Both the position numbers and the translations under genes were made by a program. DNA of 8,359 nucleotides from JBBDSU01 sp040904825 (GTDB taxonomy: Bacteria > Actinomycetota > Nitriliruptoria > Nitriliruptorales > Nitriliruptoraceae). Position 1 is the first letter of the stretch, and every line of letters begins with the position of its first letter. The notes under the pieces were generated by a model. The model did not search any database, had not been told where the DNA came from, and saw only the letters and a list, made by a program, of their open reading frames with translations. Positions 1 through 7,031 of the stretch are shown in pieces. The stretch is from contig JBBDSU010000032.1 in assembly GCA_040904825.1 (NCBI GenBank), positions 1-8,359 on the forward strand, in the 5' to 3' direction.

Positions 1-69
1 TTGGCTGATGGGACGCTCAAGCCGGATGGGACCCTGCATGCCGTGCCGGACTATCAGGCTCAGACGTGA
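1..69 (+). CDS. C-terminal end of an unidentified upstream gene (partial)
   Basis: Frame 1 is open from the first base and ends at TGA 67-69, giving 22 residues that end in ...PDYQAQT. The stop overlaps the GTG start of tsaE (GTGA, 66-69), which is how the rest of this operon is joined, so I read it as the tail of a real upstream gene in the same transcript. The fragment is too short to assign a family. In actinomycetes an alanine racemase or an alpha/beta-hydrolase often precedes tsaE, but nothing in these residues proves either. The TTG at position 1 is probably an internal codon. Confidence 0.55.
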   Translation: MADGTLKPDGTLHAVPDYQAQT

Positions 70-791
70 AGGCGGGCGCAGACCGCAATGGACGCGATGC
101 AGGCCATGATGCGCACGATGCAGGCGCCGATGACGCCGATAATCGGCACCTGCCCGGCACGCGACTGACACTGACAACCTCGACACCCGAAGACACCCAG
201 CAGGTCGCTGCGGTCGTGGCATCACAGATCGAGCCGGGCGACGTGATCGTGCTTGGCGGCGAGCTCGGAGCAGGCAAGACCTGCTTCGTTCAGGGCGCAG
301 CACGGCACCTGGGAGTCACCGGCAGAGTGACCTCGCCGACGTTCACGCTCATCCGCTCGTACCCGCAAGCAACCCCACCTATTGTCCACGTTGACATCTA
401 TCGCCTCGACCGACTGCACGACGTGGTCGATCTCGGCGACGAGGTCTTCGATCCCGAATCGGTGACGTTTATCGAGTGGGGCGACGCGGCTGCCAGTCTC
501 CTTCCTGACGACCGGCTCGATGTCGAAATGCTGCTGGTCGATCCACAGGATGTCGACGCCGAGCGGCAAATCACGCTGCACGGATACGGTTCGTGGGCCG
601 CCCGGTTGTCGCTGCTTGATGGCCCGTTGGGCAACCGGCGCGATGGCCCGGCAACAGATCGCGGCAATCTGGGCGCAACGGGTTCGGCCGCCGCCGAGAT
701 CCAGGCTGCCGGCCTGGATGCTGCAGACGCAGAGGCCGCCGGCTCCAACGGCGCCGGGATGGACTCTCCTGACACGGGGACTGACACCTGA
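66..791 (+). CDS. tsaE: TsaE, tRNA t6A biosynthesis ATPase, with low-complexity tails
   Basis: TsaE is the small P-loop ATPase that works with the TsaB-TsaD complex to make threonylcarbamoyladenosine at A37 of tRNAs reading ANN codons. The 241-residue product shows a Walker A loop GELGAGKT (residues 65-72), the family motif SPTFTL (90-95), HVDIYRL (108-114) and FIEWGD (135-140). The recognisable core runs from about 35 to 182. TsaE proteins are usually about 150-160 residues; the excess is an Asp/Ala/His/Gly-rich N-terminal tail (about 1-30) and an Ala/Gly/Asp-rich C-terminal tail (about 185-241), both likely disordered. The GTG at 66 overlaps the upstream stop, and no other ATG, GTG or TTG occurs in frame before residue 51, which is inside the fold, so this start is well supported. 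The stop overlaps the tsaB start by one base (TGATG). Confidence 0.95.
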   Translation: MKAGADRNGRDAGHDAHDAGADDADNRHLPGTRLTLTTSTPEDTQQVAAVVASQIEPGDVIVLGGELGAGKTCFVQGAARHLGVTGRVTSPTFTLIRSYPQATPPIVHVDIYRLDRLHDVVDLGDEVFDPESVTFIEWGDAAASLLPDDRLDVEMLLVDPQDVDAERQITLHGYGSWAARLSLLDGPLGNRRDGPATDRGNLGATGSAAAEIQAAGLDAADAEAAGSNGAGMDSPDTGTDT

Positions 792-1504
792 TGCTGGTAC
801 TGGGGATCGAAACCTCCACCGTCCGCTCGTCGGTCGCCCTCGTTGATGCGGAGCGTGTCATCGCGTCAGCCAGCCTCGGTGTCGACCGCCGTCATGGCGA
901 GTTTGTTGCACCAGCGATCGATTTCTGTCTGCGCCAGGCGGGCATGACACCTGACAAGCTGACGGGCGTGGCGGTCGGGCTCGGGCCGGGGCTGTACACC
1001 GGACTGAGGGTCGGGATCGCCACCGCGCAGACGATGGCCATGTCGTGTGGTGTGCCCACAGTCGGGATCAGCGGACTCGATGTGCTCGCGTTCCAAGCCC
1101 GCCACACCAAGGGGCTGATCTGCACGGTGATCGATGCGAAACGGCGCGAGTTGTTCTGGGCGTTCTATCGTCCTTCGCCGGGCGGCGTTCAGCGCGAAGG
1201 TGAGCTCCAGGTCGGCACGCTCGATGCGCTCGAGGCCGAGATTGCTGCGACCGGGGAGTCGGTCTTGATCGTTGGTGATGGGGGATGGCTGCACCGTGAC
1301 CGCCTGGAGGTGCTCGATGCCACCCTGGCAGGTCCCGAGGCCGCATGTCCTGACGCTGCCGTGCTCGCTGAGCTTGCGGTGCCGAAGTTCGTCCGTGAAG
1401 AAACTGTCAGGCCGCGGCAACTCCAGCCCATCTATCTGCGAGGAGCAGATGCCAAGATCGGTTGGGCGACACGGGGACGCTTGCGTGGCGGTGCACCAGC
1501 ATGA
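791..1504 (+). CDS. tsaB: TsaB, t6A biosynthesis scaffold subunit
   Basis: TsaB is an ASKHA-fold paralogue of TsaD. It dimerises with TsaD and is needed for t6A formation but is thought to be catalytically inactive. The 237-residue protein begins MLVLGIETST, carries the family signature GPGLYTGLRVG (65-75), the stretch IDAKRRELFWAFY (114-126) and a C-terminal PIYLRGADAKIGW block (213-225) typical of the YeaZ/TsaB family. The H-x3-H metal site of TsaD is absent, as expected. The ATG at 791 shares its A with the tsaE stop; a weak GGGGA at about 776-780 is the only Shine-Dalgarno candidate, so translation is probably coupled to tsaE. The gene ends with ATGA, overlapping rimI by four bases. Confidence 0.95.
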   Translation: MLVLGIETSTVRSSVALVDAERVIASASLGVDRRHGEFVAPAIDFCLRQAGMTPDKLTGVAVGLGPGLYTGLRVGIATAQTMAMSCGVPTVGISGLDVLAFQARHTKGLICTVIDAKRRELFWAFYRPSPGGVQREGELQVGTLDALEAEIAATGESVLIVGDGGWLHRDRLEVLDATLAGPEAACPDAAVLAELAVPKFVREETVRPRQLQPIYLRGADAKIGWATRGRLRGGAPA

Positions 1505-2028
1505 GCGTCTCTACGGTGGACAACAAGATCCGTGCCGGTGCCTGCGTCGAGTGGCTGGACGGAGCCGACGGTGACGCCAACCGTCGAGGTGGCGACGGTC
1601 GTGGCCGGCGGGCACTGAACGCAGATCTGGTCAATGACCTCTTGGCGATTGAAATGGCCACCAACGCGACCGGCTGGTCGGCGACGTTATTGGCGGATGA
1701 ACTGGTCCGGCATGACCGCGACTGGTGTGTCGCATCCGTGAGTTCAGACGTCGTGGGGTTTGCTGGGATGGCGCACCTTGCCGGTGAAGGGCACGTGTTG
1801 ACTGTCGCTGTTGCACCAGCCTGGCAAGGTGCTGGCATCGGATCCAAGTTGATCGCAGCACTGTTGGATGCCGCTGACGCTGCCGGGTTGGCGGGAGTGA
1901 CGCTGGAGGTTCGGGTCGGCAACCTCGCCGCGCGTCGCATGTATCGTCGGGCGGGGTTCATCGACGCAGGAACCCGACCGGGCTATTACGCCGACGGTGA
2001 AGACGCCGTCATCGCATGGAGGAGGTGA
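1501..2028 (+). CDS. rimI: RimI-type N-alpha-acetyltransferase (GNAT family)
   Basis: This is a GNAT acetyltransferase of the RimI type, which transfers acetyl from acetyl-CoA to a protein N-terminus (ribosomal protein S18 in E. coli; broader targets in actinobacteria). From ATG 1501 it is 175 residues. Family features are LLAIEMATNATGWS (47-60), the acetyl-CoA loop VAVAPAWQGAGIG (102-114), LEVRVGN (135-141), MYRRAGF (147-153) and RPGYY (159-163), ending with the usual short strand VIAWRR. The 1501 start forms an ATGA overlap with the tsaB stop; an in-frame ATG at 1462 lies inside tsaB and is less likely. Between the putative first strand (ACVEWLD, 14-20) and helix 1 there is an unusual Gly/Arg/Asp-rich segment (about 21-37). 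Sitting between tsaB and tsaD is the classical rimI position. Confidence 0.92.
   Translation: MSVSTVDNKIRAGACVEWLDGADGDANRRGGDGRGRRALNADLVNDLLAIEMATNATGWSATLLADELVRHDRDWCVASVSSDVVGFAGMAHLAGEGHVLTVAVAPAWQGAGIGSKLIAALLDAADAAGLAGVTLEVRVGNLAARRMYRRAGFIDAGTRPGYYADGEDAVIAWRR
2018..2025 (+). promoter_or_regulatory. Strong Shine-Dalgarno deciding the tsaD start
   Basis: GGAGGAGG at the very end of rimI lies 8 nt before ATG 2034. It favours that codon over two other in-frame candidates: ATG 2016, which lies upstream of this site, and GTG 2025, which would give a GTGA overlap but lies on the site itself. The protein from 2034 begins MLVLGIETSCDET, matching the usual TsaD N-terminus. Confidence 0.8.
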
Positions 2029-2033
2029 CCGGG

Positions 2034-3062
2034 ATGCTCGTGCTCGGCATCGAGACTTCTTGCGACGAGACGGCGGTTGGCATCGTTGAAGATCGCACCA
2101 CGCTCAGGTCGAATATCGTCGCCTCCCAGGCTGACCTGCACGCCAAGTATGGCGGTGTCGTGCCTGAAGTCGCCGCCCGGGCTCACCTCGAACTGATGCT
2201 GCCGACAATCGACGAAGCGCTCGAGCGAGCTGGCGTGCGCCTGAACGACATCGACGGCATCGCGGTCACGGCAGGACCTGGACTGGTCGGGGCCTTGCTG
2301 GTTGGCGTCGCTGCCGCCAAGTCGCTGGCGCTGGCACGTGACCTGCCGCTGATCGGGGTGAACCACCTCAAGGCTCACGTCGAGGCGACACAACTCGAAT
2401 TCGGTCTGCTCGAGCCGCCGCTCATCGCGCTGGTGGTGTCAGGCGGCCACACCTCGATCGTCAAGATGGACGAGGCCGGAGCGTTCACCCAGCTTGGCGC
2501 GACCATCGATGACGCTGCCGGTGAAGCCTTCGACAAGATCGCCCGGTTCATTGGCCTGGGCTATCCCGGTGGACCTCAGATCGACCGACTGGCCAAGCAA
2601 GGCAATCCGGCGGCGTTCGCCTTCCCTCGAGCCATGGCTCACGACCCCGGCTACGACCTGTCGTTGTCCGGGCTCAAGACCGCAGTCATCCGCGAATTGC
2701 GCCGCCTTGATGCTGCCGGTGAGGAACCCAATCTGGCGGATGTCGCCGCATCGTTCCAGGAAGCGATTGTCGATGTGCAGGTCGACAAGACCTTGCGCGC
2801 TGCGGCGGCCGAAGGTCTCGACCAGGTCGTGCTGGCTGGCGGGGTTGCCGCCAACTCCCGATTGCGCGAGCGTTTCGCTCAAGAGTGCGAACGCAATGGC
2901 CAGCGACTGATCGTCCCATCGATCGGCCTGTGCACCGACAACGGGGCGATGGTGGCGGCATCTGGGTCGAACCTGCTGGTCAACGGCGCCCGTTCGAGCC
3001 TGGATCTCGGTGTCGATCCGAACCTCGCCTTATCGGCTGACCTGCCTGCCACCGTGACGTGA
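2034..3062 (+). CDS. tsaD: TsaD, tRNA threonylcarbamoyladenosine transferase catalytic subunit
   Basis: TsaD (YgjD/Gcp family) transfers the threonylcarbamoyl group from threonylcarbamoyl-AMP to A37 of tRNA, together with TsaB and TsaE. From ATG 2034 the protein is 342 residues, normal for the family. Visible landmarks are GIETSCDETA (5-14), GPGLVGALLVG (81-91), the metal-binding H-x3-H in NHLKAHVEA (His111 and His115), VVSGGHTS (134-141), DLSLSGLKTAV (208-218), GGVAANSRLR (269-278) and the metal-ligand Asp302 in CTDNGAMVA. All expected catalytic positions are present. Its RBS lies inside the end of rimI, and its stop overlaps the next gene by GTGA, so it is cotranscribed with both neighbours. 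Older annotations as an O-sialoglycoprotein endopeptidase are outdated. Confidence 0.97.
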   Translation: MLVLGIETSCDETAVGIVEDRTTLRSNIVASQADLHAKYGGVVPEVAARAHLELMLPTIDEALERAGVRLNDIDGIAVTAGPGLVGALLVGVAAAKSLALARDLPLIGVNHLKAHVEATQLEFGLLEPPLIALVVSGGHTSIVKMDEAGAFTQLGATIDDAAGEAFDKIARFIGLGYPGGPQIDRLAKQGNPAAFAFPRAMAHDPGYDLSLSGLKTAVIRELRRLDAAGEEPNLADVAASFQEAIVDVQVDKTLRAAAAEGLDQVVLAGGVAANSRLRERFAQECERNGQRLIVPSIGLCTDNGAMVAASGSNLLVNGARSSLDLGVDPNLALSADLPATVT

Positions 3063-3904
3063 GACGCCGGCTGCGGTGGCGGCGCGTAGAGGAGGCTGAC
3101 CTCCCCGACATCGTCCTGCGGCTTGCGCGATGGCCCGCGGCGTCGGTGGACGGCGCTGTCCGCCACATGCTGGCCCTGTCGCTGATCGAAACCCAAGGCG
3201 CTGAACCCGTCAGGGTCGCCTCCGATGGTGAGCGTTGGGCGCTGGCCATCGTCATTCCCGGCCGGCTGCTTGTCCCGTGCGGAGACCCGGAGATCATCAG
3301 CCAGCTTGTTGCCCCGTCACGCCGATGGCGCCTGATGGTCGGCGACGCGGCTGCCTGCCACGCGATGCTGGCGGTATCCCCGCCGGCCGGCCCGAACATC
3401 GTGCACGAGCAGCGGTTCATGACCGTCGATGCGCGCCGTGTCCCCACTGAGGCCGATCTGCCTGATCCGGGGCTGCGACAAGCAGAAATGCGCGACGTGG
3501 ATCGACTCGCAGACCTTGCCGTGACGCTGCATGTCGATGATCGCTTCGGGCCCCACCCAGGTGAGCTTGGATGGCGTGGCTATCGCCAACGACTGGCTTC
3601 CAACGTCCGACGAGGCCTCATATGGTGTGTCGGGCCACCCGGCGCTCCCGAATGCAAGGTGGAACGATCGGTGTCATCTCGGCAATGGGGCGTGCAGTTG
3701 TCAGGCATCGTCGTCGACCCTGCCGCCAGATATCGCAGGCTCGGGCGGTCGGCAGTCGCCGCTGCGGTGCGTGAGGCGCGCGCCGAATCGCCAGCCGCGC
3801 CGATATCGCTGCACGTCCGCAGTGACAACGAACGGGCGATCGCGGCCTACCGTGCGGCAGGATTCGTTGATCGCGAAGCATGGATCCTGGCGGTCAAGCC
3901 GTGA
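3059..3904 (+). CDS. GNAT acetyltransferase with DUF4081-like N-terminal domain
   Basis: This 281-residue protein has a C-terminal GNAT fold (about 138-281). It is recognisable from QLSGIVVDPAARYRRLG (213-229), the segment ISLHVRSDNERAIAAYRAAGF (249-269) and a closing hydrophobic strand WILAVKP. The N-terminal half (about 1-130) contains a strand-rich block with WRLMVGD (90-96), and the layout resembles actinobacterial proteins with a DUF4081 domain fused to GNAT; this is from memory of the family, not a search. Substrate unknown. The acetyl-CoA loop normally reads Q/R-x-x-G-x-G/A; here it is R224-Y-R-R227-L-G229, so the first glycine is an arginine. The GTG start overlaps the tsaD stop (GTGA) with no clear Shine-Dalgarno, suggesting coupled translation as the last visible gene of the t6A operon. 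The scaffold gap begins six bases after its stop. Confidence 0.8.
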   Translation: MRRRLRWRRVEEADLPDIVLRLARWPAASVDGAVRHMLALSLIETQGAEPVRVASDGERWALAIVIPGRLLVPCGDPEIISQLVAPSRRWRLMVGDAAACHAMLAVSPPAGPNIVHEQRFMTVDARRVPTEADLPDPGLRQAEMRDVDRLADLAVTLHVDDRFGPHPGELGWRGYRQRLASNVRRGLIWCVGPPGAPECKVERSVSSRQWGVQLSGIVVDPAARYRRLGRSAVAAAVREARAESPAAPISLHVRSDNERAIAAYRAAGFVDREAWILAVKP

Positions 3905-3910
3905 CGAAGA

Positions 3911-4010
3911 NNNNNNNNNNNNNNNNNNNNNNNNNNNNNNNNNNNNNNNNNNNNNNNNNNNNNNNNNNNNNNNNNNNNNNNNNNNNNNNNNNNNNNNNNN
4001 NNNNNNNNNN
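3911..4010. other. Assembly gap of 100 N
   Basis: Exactly 100 undetermined bases separate the GNAT gene from rmlA. A round 100 is a common placeholder for a gap of unknown size, so missing genes, a promoter or a terminator may lie here. Adjacency of the left and right halves rests on scaffolding only. No reading frame should be carried across it. Confidence 0.99.
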
Positions 4011-4017
4011 GAGGAGG
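4011..4017 (+). promoter_or_regulatory. Shine-Dalgarno of rmlA
   Basis: GAGGAGG directly follows the gap. It lies 5 nt before GTG 4023 and 11 nt before ATG 4029. The spacing slightly favours GTG, while the conserved protein start (MKGIVLAGG) favours ATG, so the start remains uncertain by two codons. Confidence 0.7.
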
Positions 4018-4028
4018 CACCTGTGACG

Positions 4029-4904
4029 ATGAAGGGCATTGTGCTGGCGGGAGGCCGCGGGTCGCGACTGCACCCGTTGACCGCCGTGGTTTCCAAGCAG
4101 CTTCTGCCAGTTCACGACAAGCCGCTGGTGTACTACCCGCTGTCGACCCTGATGCTCGCTGGCATCCGCGACATTCTCATCGTCACCGCAGCAGAGCAAC
4201 GTGCCATGTTCGAACGTCTGCTCGGTGATGGCAGCGACTGGGGGATCGCGCTGTCGTATGCCGAGCAGATCGAACCCCGAGGTATCGCCGAAGCGCTGAT
4301 CATCGGTGAGGACTTCCTCGACGGCAGCCCGGTTGCGTTGGTGCTCGGTGACAACTTGTTTCATGGCGCAGGACTGGGTGGCCTGCTCGACAGTGCTGCG
4401 CGAGACCGTGATGGGGCGATGGTGTTTGCGCAGCAAGTCCACGATCCTCACCGTTACGGGATCGTGACCTTCGACGGTGCCGGGCAACCCACCGCCATCG
4501 AGGAGAAGCCGGCGGAACCCACCTCGAACTGGGCGGTTACCGGGCTGTACTTCTACGACGATCAGGCGCCAGCTATCGCCCGCTCGCTGGAGCCGTCGCA
4601 ACGCGGCGAAATCGAGATCACCGGGGTCAACGAGGCGTACCTGCAGCAAGGGAGGCTGTCGGTGACACGGCTCGGCCGCGGGTTTGCCTGGCTCGACACC
4701 GGCACGATCGAATCGTTGAGCGCCGCAGGCGAGTTCGTACGCGTCATCGAGGACCGGCAGGCCATCAAAGTCGGCTGTCCCGAAGAGGTTGCGTTCCGGA
4801 AAGGATTCATCTCGGCCGACGACCTGACGCGTCTGGCCCAGCGTCTGCCGGACTCGCCCTACGGCGCCTACCTCGCTGCCATCGCTTCTGGGGCGATCAC
4901 CTGA
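4029..4904 (+). CDS. rmlA: Glucose-1-phosphate thymidylyltransferase (RmlA/RfbA)
   Basis: RmlA joins dTTP and glucose 1-phosphate to give dTDP-glucose, the first step towards dTDP-L-rhamnose and other deoxysugars of cell-surface glycans. From ATG 4029 it is 291 residues, the normal size. Landmarks are the nucleotide loop LAGGRGSRLHPLT (6-18), KQLLPVHDKPLVYYPLS (23-39), the metal-binding GDN (Asp108), HRYGIV (141-146), IEEKP (157-161), GLYFYD (172-177), EITGVNEAYL (196-205) and WLDTGT (221-226). No key residue is missing; Ser in place of Thr in the GxGTR loop is common in this family. The start could instead be GTG 4023. No rmlB, rmlC or rmlD lies beside it, though partners could be in the gap. 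It converges with the - strand hydrolase, 39 bases apart. Confidence 0.95.
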   Translation: MKGIVLAGGRGSRLHPLTAVVSKQLLPVHDKPLVYYPLSTLMLAGIRDILIVTAAEQRAMFERLLGDGSDWGIALSYAEQIEPRGIAEALIIGEDFLDGSPVALVLGDNLFHGAGLGGLLDSAARDRDGAMVFAQQVHDPHRYGIVTFDGAGQPTAIEEKPAEPTSNWAVTGLYFYDDQAPAIARSLEPSQRGEIEITGVNEAYLQQGRLSVTRLGRGFAWLDTGTIESLSAAGEFVRVIEDRQAIKVGCPEEVAFRKGFISADDLTRLAQRLPDSPYGAYLAAIASGAIT

Positions 4905-4907
4905 ACT

Positions 4908-4921
4908 GTCGTGAACACGAC
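4908..4921. terminator. Possible weak bidirectional hairpin between convergent genes
   Basis: The 14-base perfect palindrome GTCGTGAACACGAC sits in the 39-base space between the stops of rmlA and the hydrolase. It can form a 5-bp stem with a GAAC loop in either transcript. Only two T residues follow on the + strand, so it is not a classical intrinsic terminator. The call rests mainly on its position. Confidence 0.3.
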
Positions 4922-4943
4922 TTCAGGCAAGCGACGGGCGGCC

Positions 4944-6905
4944 TCATCTCGTGGCCACGACGGGGATCTCCACTCGTGACGGGTGATGCCGGTCGTGGTG
5001 GATGGTGACGTCGGCAGCGACCCGGCGACGCTCGTGGCCGATCGGCTCGCCGGTGTTGGGGTTGACGTCGAACCGGGGAAAGTTCGAGCTCGACACGTCG
5101 ATGCGCAGCCGGTGCCCGGCGACAAATCGATTGCCCGTCGGGTACAGCTCGACGGTGACCTGCACGATCTCGTCCGGCTCGACCAACTGGGCCGGTGAGC
5201 CGTCGCGATAGCGGAGCCGCACGATGCTGTCGCTGAGGTTGAGCGCGTAGCCCAACGGATGCGCACGCGAAGGTGGATACTCGTCGATCAGCTTCGCGGT
5301 CACGTCGGTGTCGACAGTCGAGGTCGACACCCACAGGTGGACGCGCACGGCACCGAGTATCTCGAGGTCCTCGCTGAGCTCCTCGGTTCGAAACACCAGC
5401 ACGTCTGATCGCGACGACAGCGGCAGGAACGGTGCGTCGCAGCCCAGCCACCGTCCATCTTCTACCTGGTCGAACCCGCCCGGCTCGACGAGATTTTTTG
5501 CCCGTCCGCTGCCGCCTGCCTGGATGGCGGACGCCATGCCGACGGGAGGCCCCGGCATCACCATCAGCGACGACACGTTGCCGCCGATCGACGGCACGGG
5601 CCGCGCCGGGTCGAAGCGGTAGGTCGTCGACGACCTCTCGTCGGCAGGAGGCTGGCCGGGCAGCGTCCCGTCACCGGCGAGCCACCGGGTGCTGGTAGTC
5701 GCGTCTTGTGGCGGCCAGCTCGACAGGGTCCGCCACTGCCCACCGTGGTCAAGGCGGCCGGTGGTCGTGTGGCCACCGCTGCCGCCGCCCATGATGAAGA
5801 CCCGCACCGGGTCGTCCGCCATTGCCATCTCGTGGGTTCCGACGGTCTGCTCGATCGCCCCGGGACGCTGCGGCCACAGGTGGGTGTCGAACCATCGCAG
5901 GTGCAGAGACTTCGGGTCGTTGATCGCGGCGGTGGGACCAAGGTCGATATCGCCCGCGACCGACCTGTCGAGCCCATTGTGCGTCCACGGGCCCATCATC
6001 ATCTCGACCGTGAGGTCCTCACGCGAGCGCATCGCCTCGTACAGCTCGACCACGCTGCGCGCATACGAGTCGTACCAGGACCCGAGCAACAGGATCGCCG
6101 ACGGCGGGATCGCGTCGATGTGAAGCACTGGCGCAAGTGAAGGCTGGCGCCAGAAGTCGTCCTCGTCCGCCGATTGCATCAAGCGCAGCAACCACTGCTC
6201 GTAGTCAGGTGCGAGCCGCAGTGGTGAGGTACCGGCACGCAGGGGCAGCCGGTGCAGCCAGCGCTCCAGTGATGCCGCCTCGGAGCTGAGGACCGTGGCG
6301 GCCGCGTCGTGGACGTGCAGATCGGTCCGGGTGTTGGCCGCGGCGTGCCAGAATGCCCAGGCCATCCAGCGCAGCTCGAACGCGCCGTGATGGCGCACGG
6401 AGGTACGCCACGAGTGCGATGCGCTCTGTCGCACGGTCATCGCCCGCAGGTTGGTGGGGGACTGGGTCGCGGCCGCGAACTGCGTGTAGCCGGCGTACGA
6501 GCCGCCCCAGGTGCCGACCTCGCCGTTGGACCAGGGCTGACGATCGATCCATGCCAGGGTGTCCGCTCCGTCGTGCGCCTCGTTGACGAAGAGGTCGAGC
6601 GTGCCTTCGGAGGCAAAGGTCCCCCGGCAGTCCTGGACGAGTGCGATGTAGCCGTGCGACGCGAAGTAGGCGGCCCAAGATGTCTCCGCCCAGCGCTTGT
6701 CGTAGGGCGTGCGGACCAGCAGTACCGGGCGCGCGTCGGCCACCGGCGCACCGCCTGCGATCGGGTGGTAGCGATCGGTGGCCAGCCGCACGCCGTCTCG
6801 CGTGGCCACTGTCAGGTCTCGTTCTACGCCGACGTCGAACGGTCCTCGCCCTGTGACCGGGTCGGTGGTGCCCGCAAGCCCGCCACGTCGTGTGCCCGAT
6901 GCCAT
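4944..6905 (-). CDS. CocE/NonD family alpha/beta-hydrolase (peptidase S15 type)
   Basis: The protein belongs to the X-Pro dipeptidyl-peptidase/cocaine esterase group, hydrolases of esters or amides whose natural substrates are often unknown. From ATG 6905 it has 653 residues. An N-terminal alpha/beta-hydrolase domain carries RTPYDKRW, the oxyanion region DCRGTFASEG, the nucleophile elbow GTWGGSYAGY (Ser136), then GSWYDSY (Asp279) and GPWTHNG (His309), in the order and spacing expected for a Ser-Asp-His triad. A C-terminal jelly-roll domain follows, with SRSDVLVF, a DTDVTAKL strand and SSNFPRFDVNPNTGE near the end. No signal peptide is visible, so it is probably cytoplasmic. The frame stays open up to a GTG at 7112, but the extra 69 residues contain a duplicated 12-residue segment encoded by a tandem DNA repeat and no recognisable domain. 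ATG 6905, with GGGGA four bases upstream, is preferred. The substrate cannot be told from sequence. Confidence 0.9.
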   Translation of the reverse strand: MASGTRRGGLAGTTDPVTGRGPFDVGVERDLTVATRDGVRLATDRYHPIAGGAPVADARPVLLVRTPYDKRWAETSWAAYFASHGYIALVQDCRGTFASEGTLDLFVNEAHDGADTLAWIDRQPWSNGEVGTWGGSYAGYTQFAAATQSPTNLRAMTVRQSASHSWRTSVRHHGAFELRWMAWAFWHAAANTRTDLHVHDAAATVLSSEAASLERWLHRLPLRAGTSPLRLAPDYEQWLLRLMQSADEDDFWRQPSLAPVLHIDAIPPSAILLLGSWYDSYARSVVELYEAMRSREDLTVEMMMGPWTHNGLDRSVAGDIDLGPTAAINDPKSLHLRWFDTHLWPQRPGAIEQTVGTHEMAMADDPVRVFIMGGGSGGHTTTGRLDHGGQWRTLSSWPPQDATTSTRWLAGDGTLPGQPPADERSSTTYRFDPARPVPSIGGNVSSLMVMPGPPVGMASAIQAGGSGRAKNLVEPGGFDQVEDGRWLGCDAPFLPLSSRSDVLVFRTEELSEDLEILGAVRVHLWVSTSTVDTDVTAKLIDEYPPSRAHPLGYALNLSDSIVRLRYRDGSPAQLVEPDEIVQVTVELYPTGNRFVAGHRLRIDVSSSNFPRFDVNPNTGEPIGHERRRVAADVTIHHDRHHPSRVEIPVVATR

Positions 6906-7031
6906 CTCGTCCCCACGGTGCAAGGGCGGGGCAGGACTCGCCCCGCGTCGGCGCACGACCCTACTGCTTCGATGTCGCGCTCGTCGGAGTGCGTCGGCTC
7001 CGATTGCGCCATACGCGGACAGGGCGGTCGC

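Noticed and set aside
398..787. Antisense open frame over tsaE with Ser/Arg-rich product
   Set aside because: It is fully inside tsaE, has biased composition and no motif; typical GC-rich shadow.
1462..1500. Earlier in-frame ATG for rimI at 1462
   Set aside because: It would overlap tsaB by 43 bases and add residues of no known role; ATG 1501 in the ATGA overlap fits the rest of the operon.
3531..4028. Open frame running from inside the GNAT gene through the N run into rmlA
   Set aside because: It is continuous only because N codons are not stops; it is a shadow of the GNAT gene joined artificially to rmlA.
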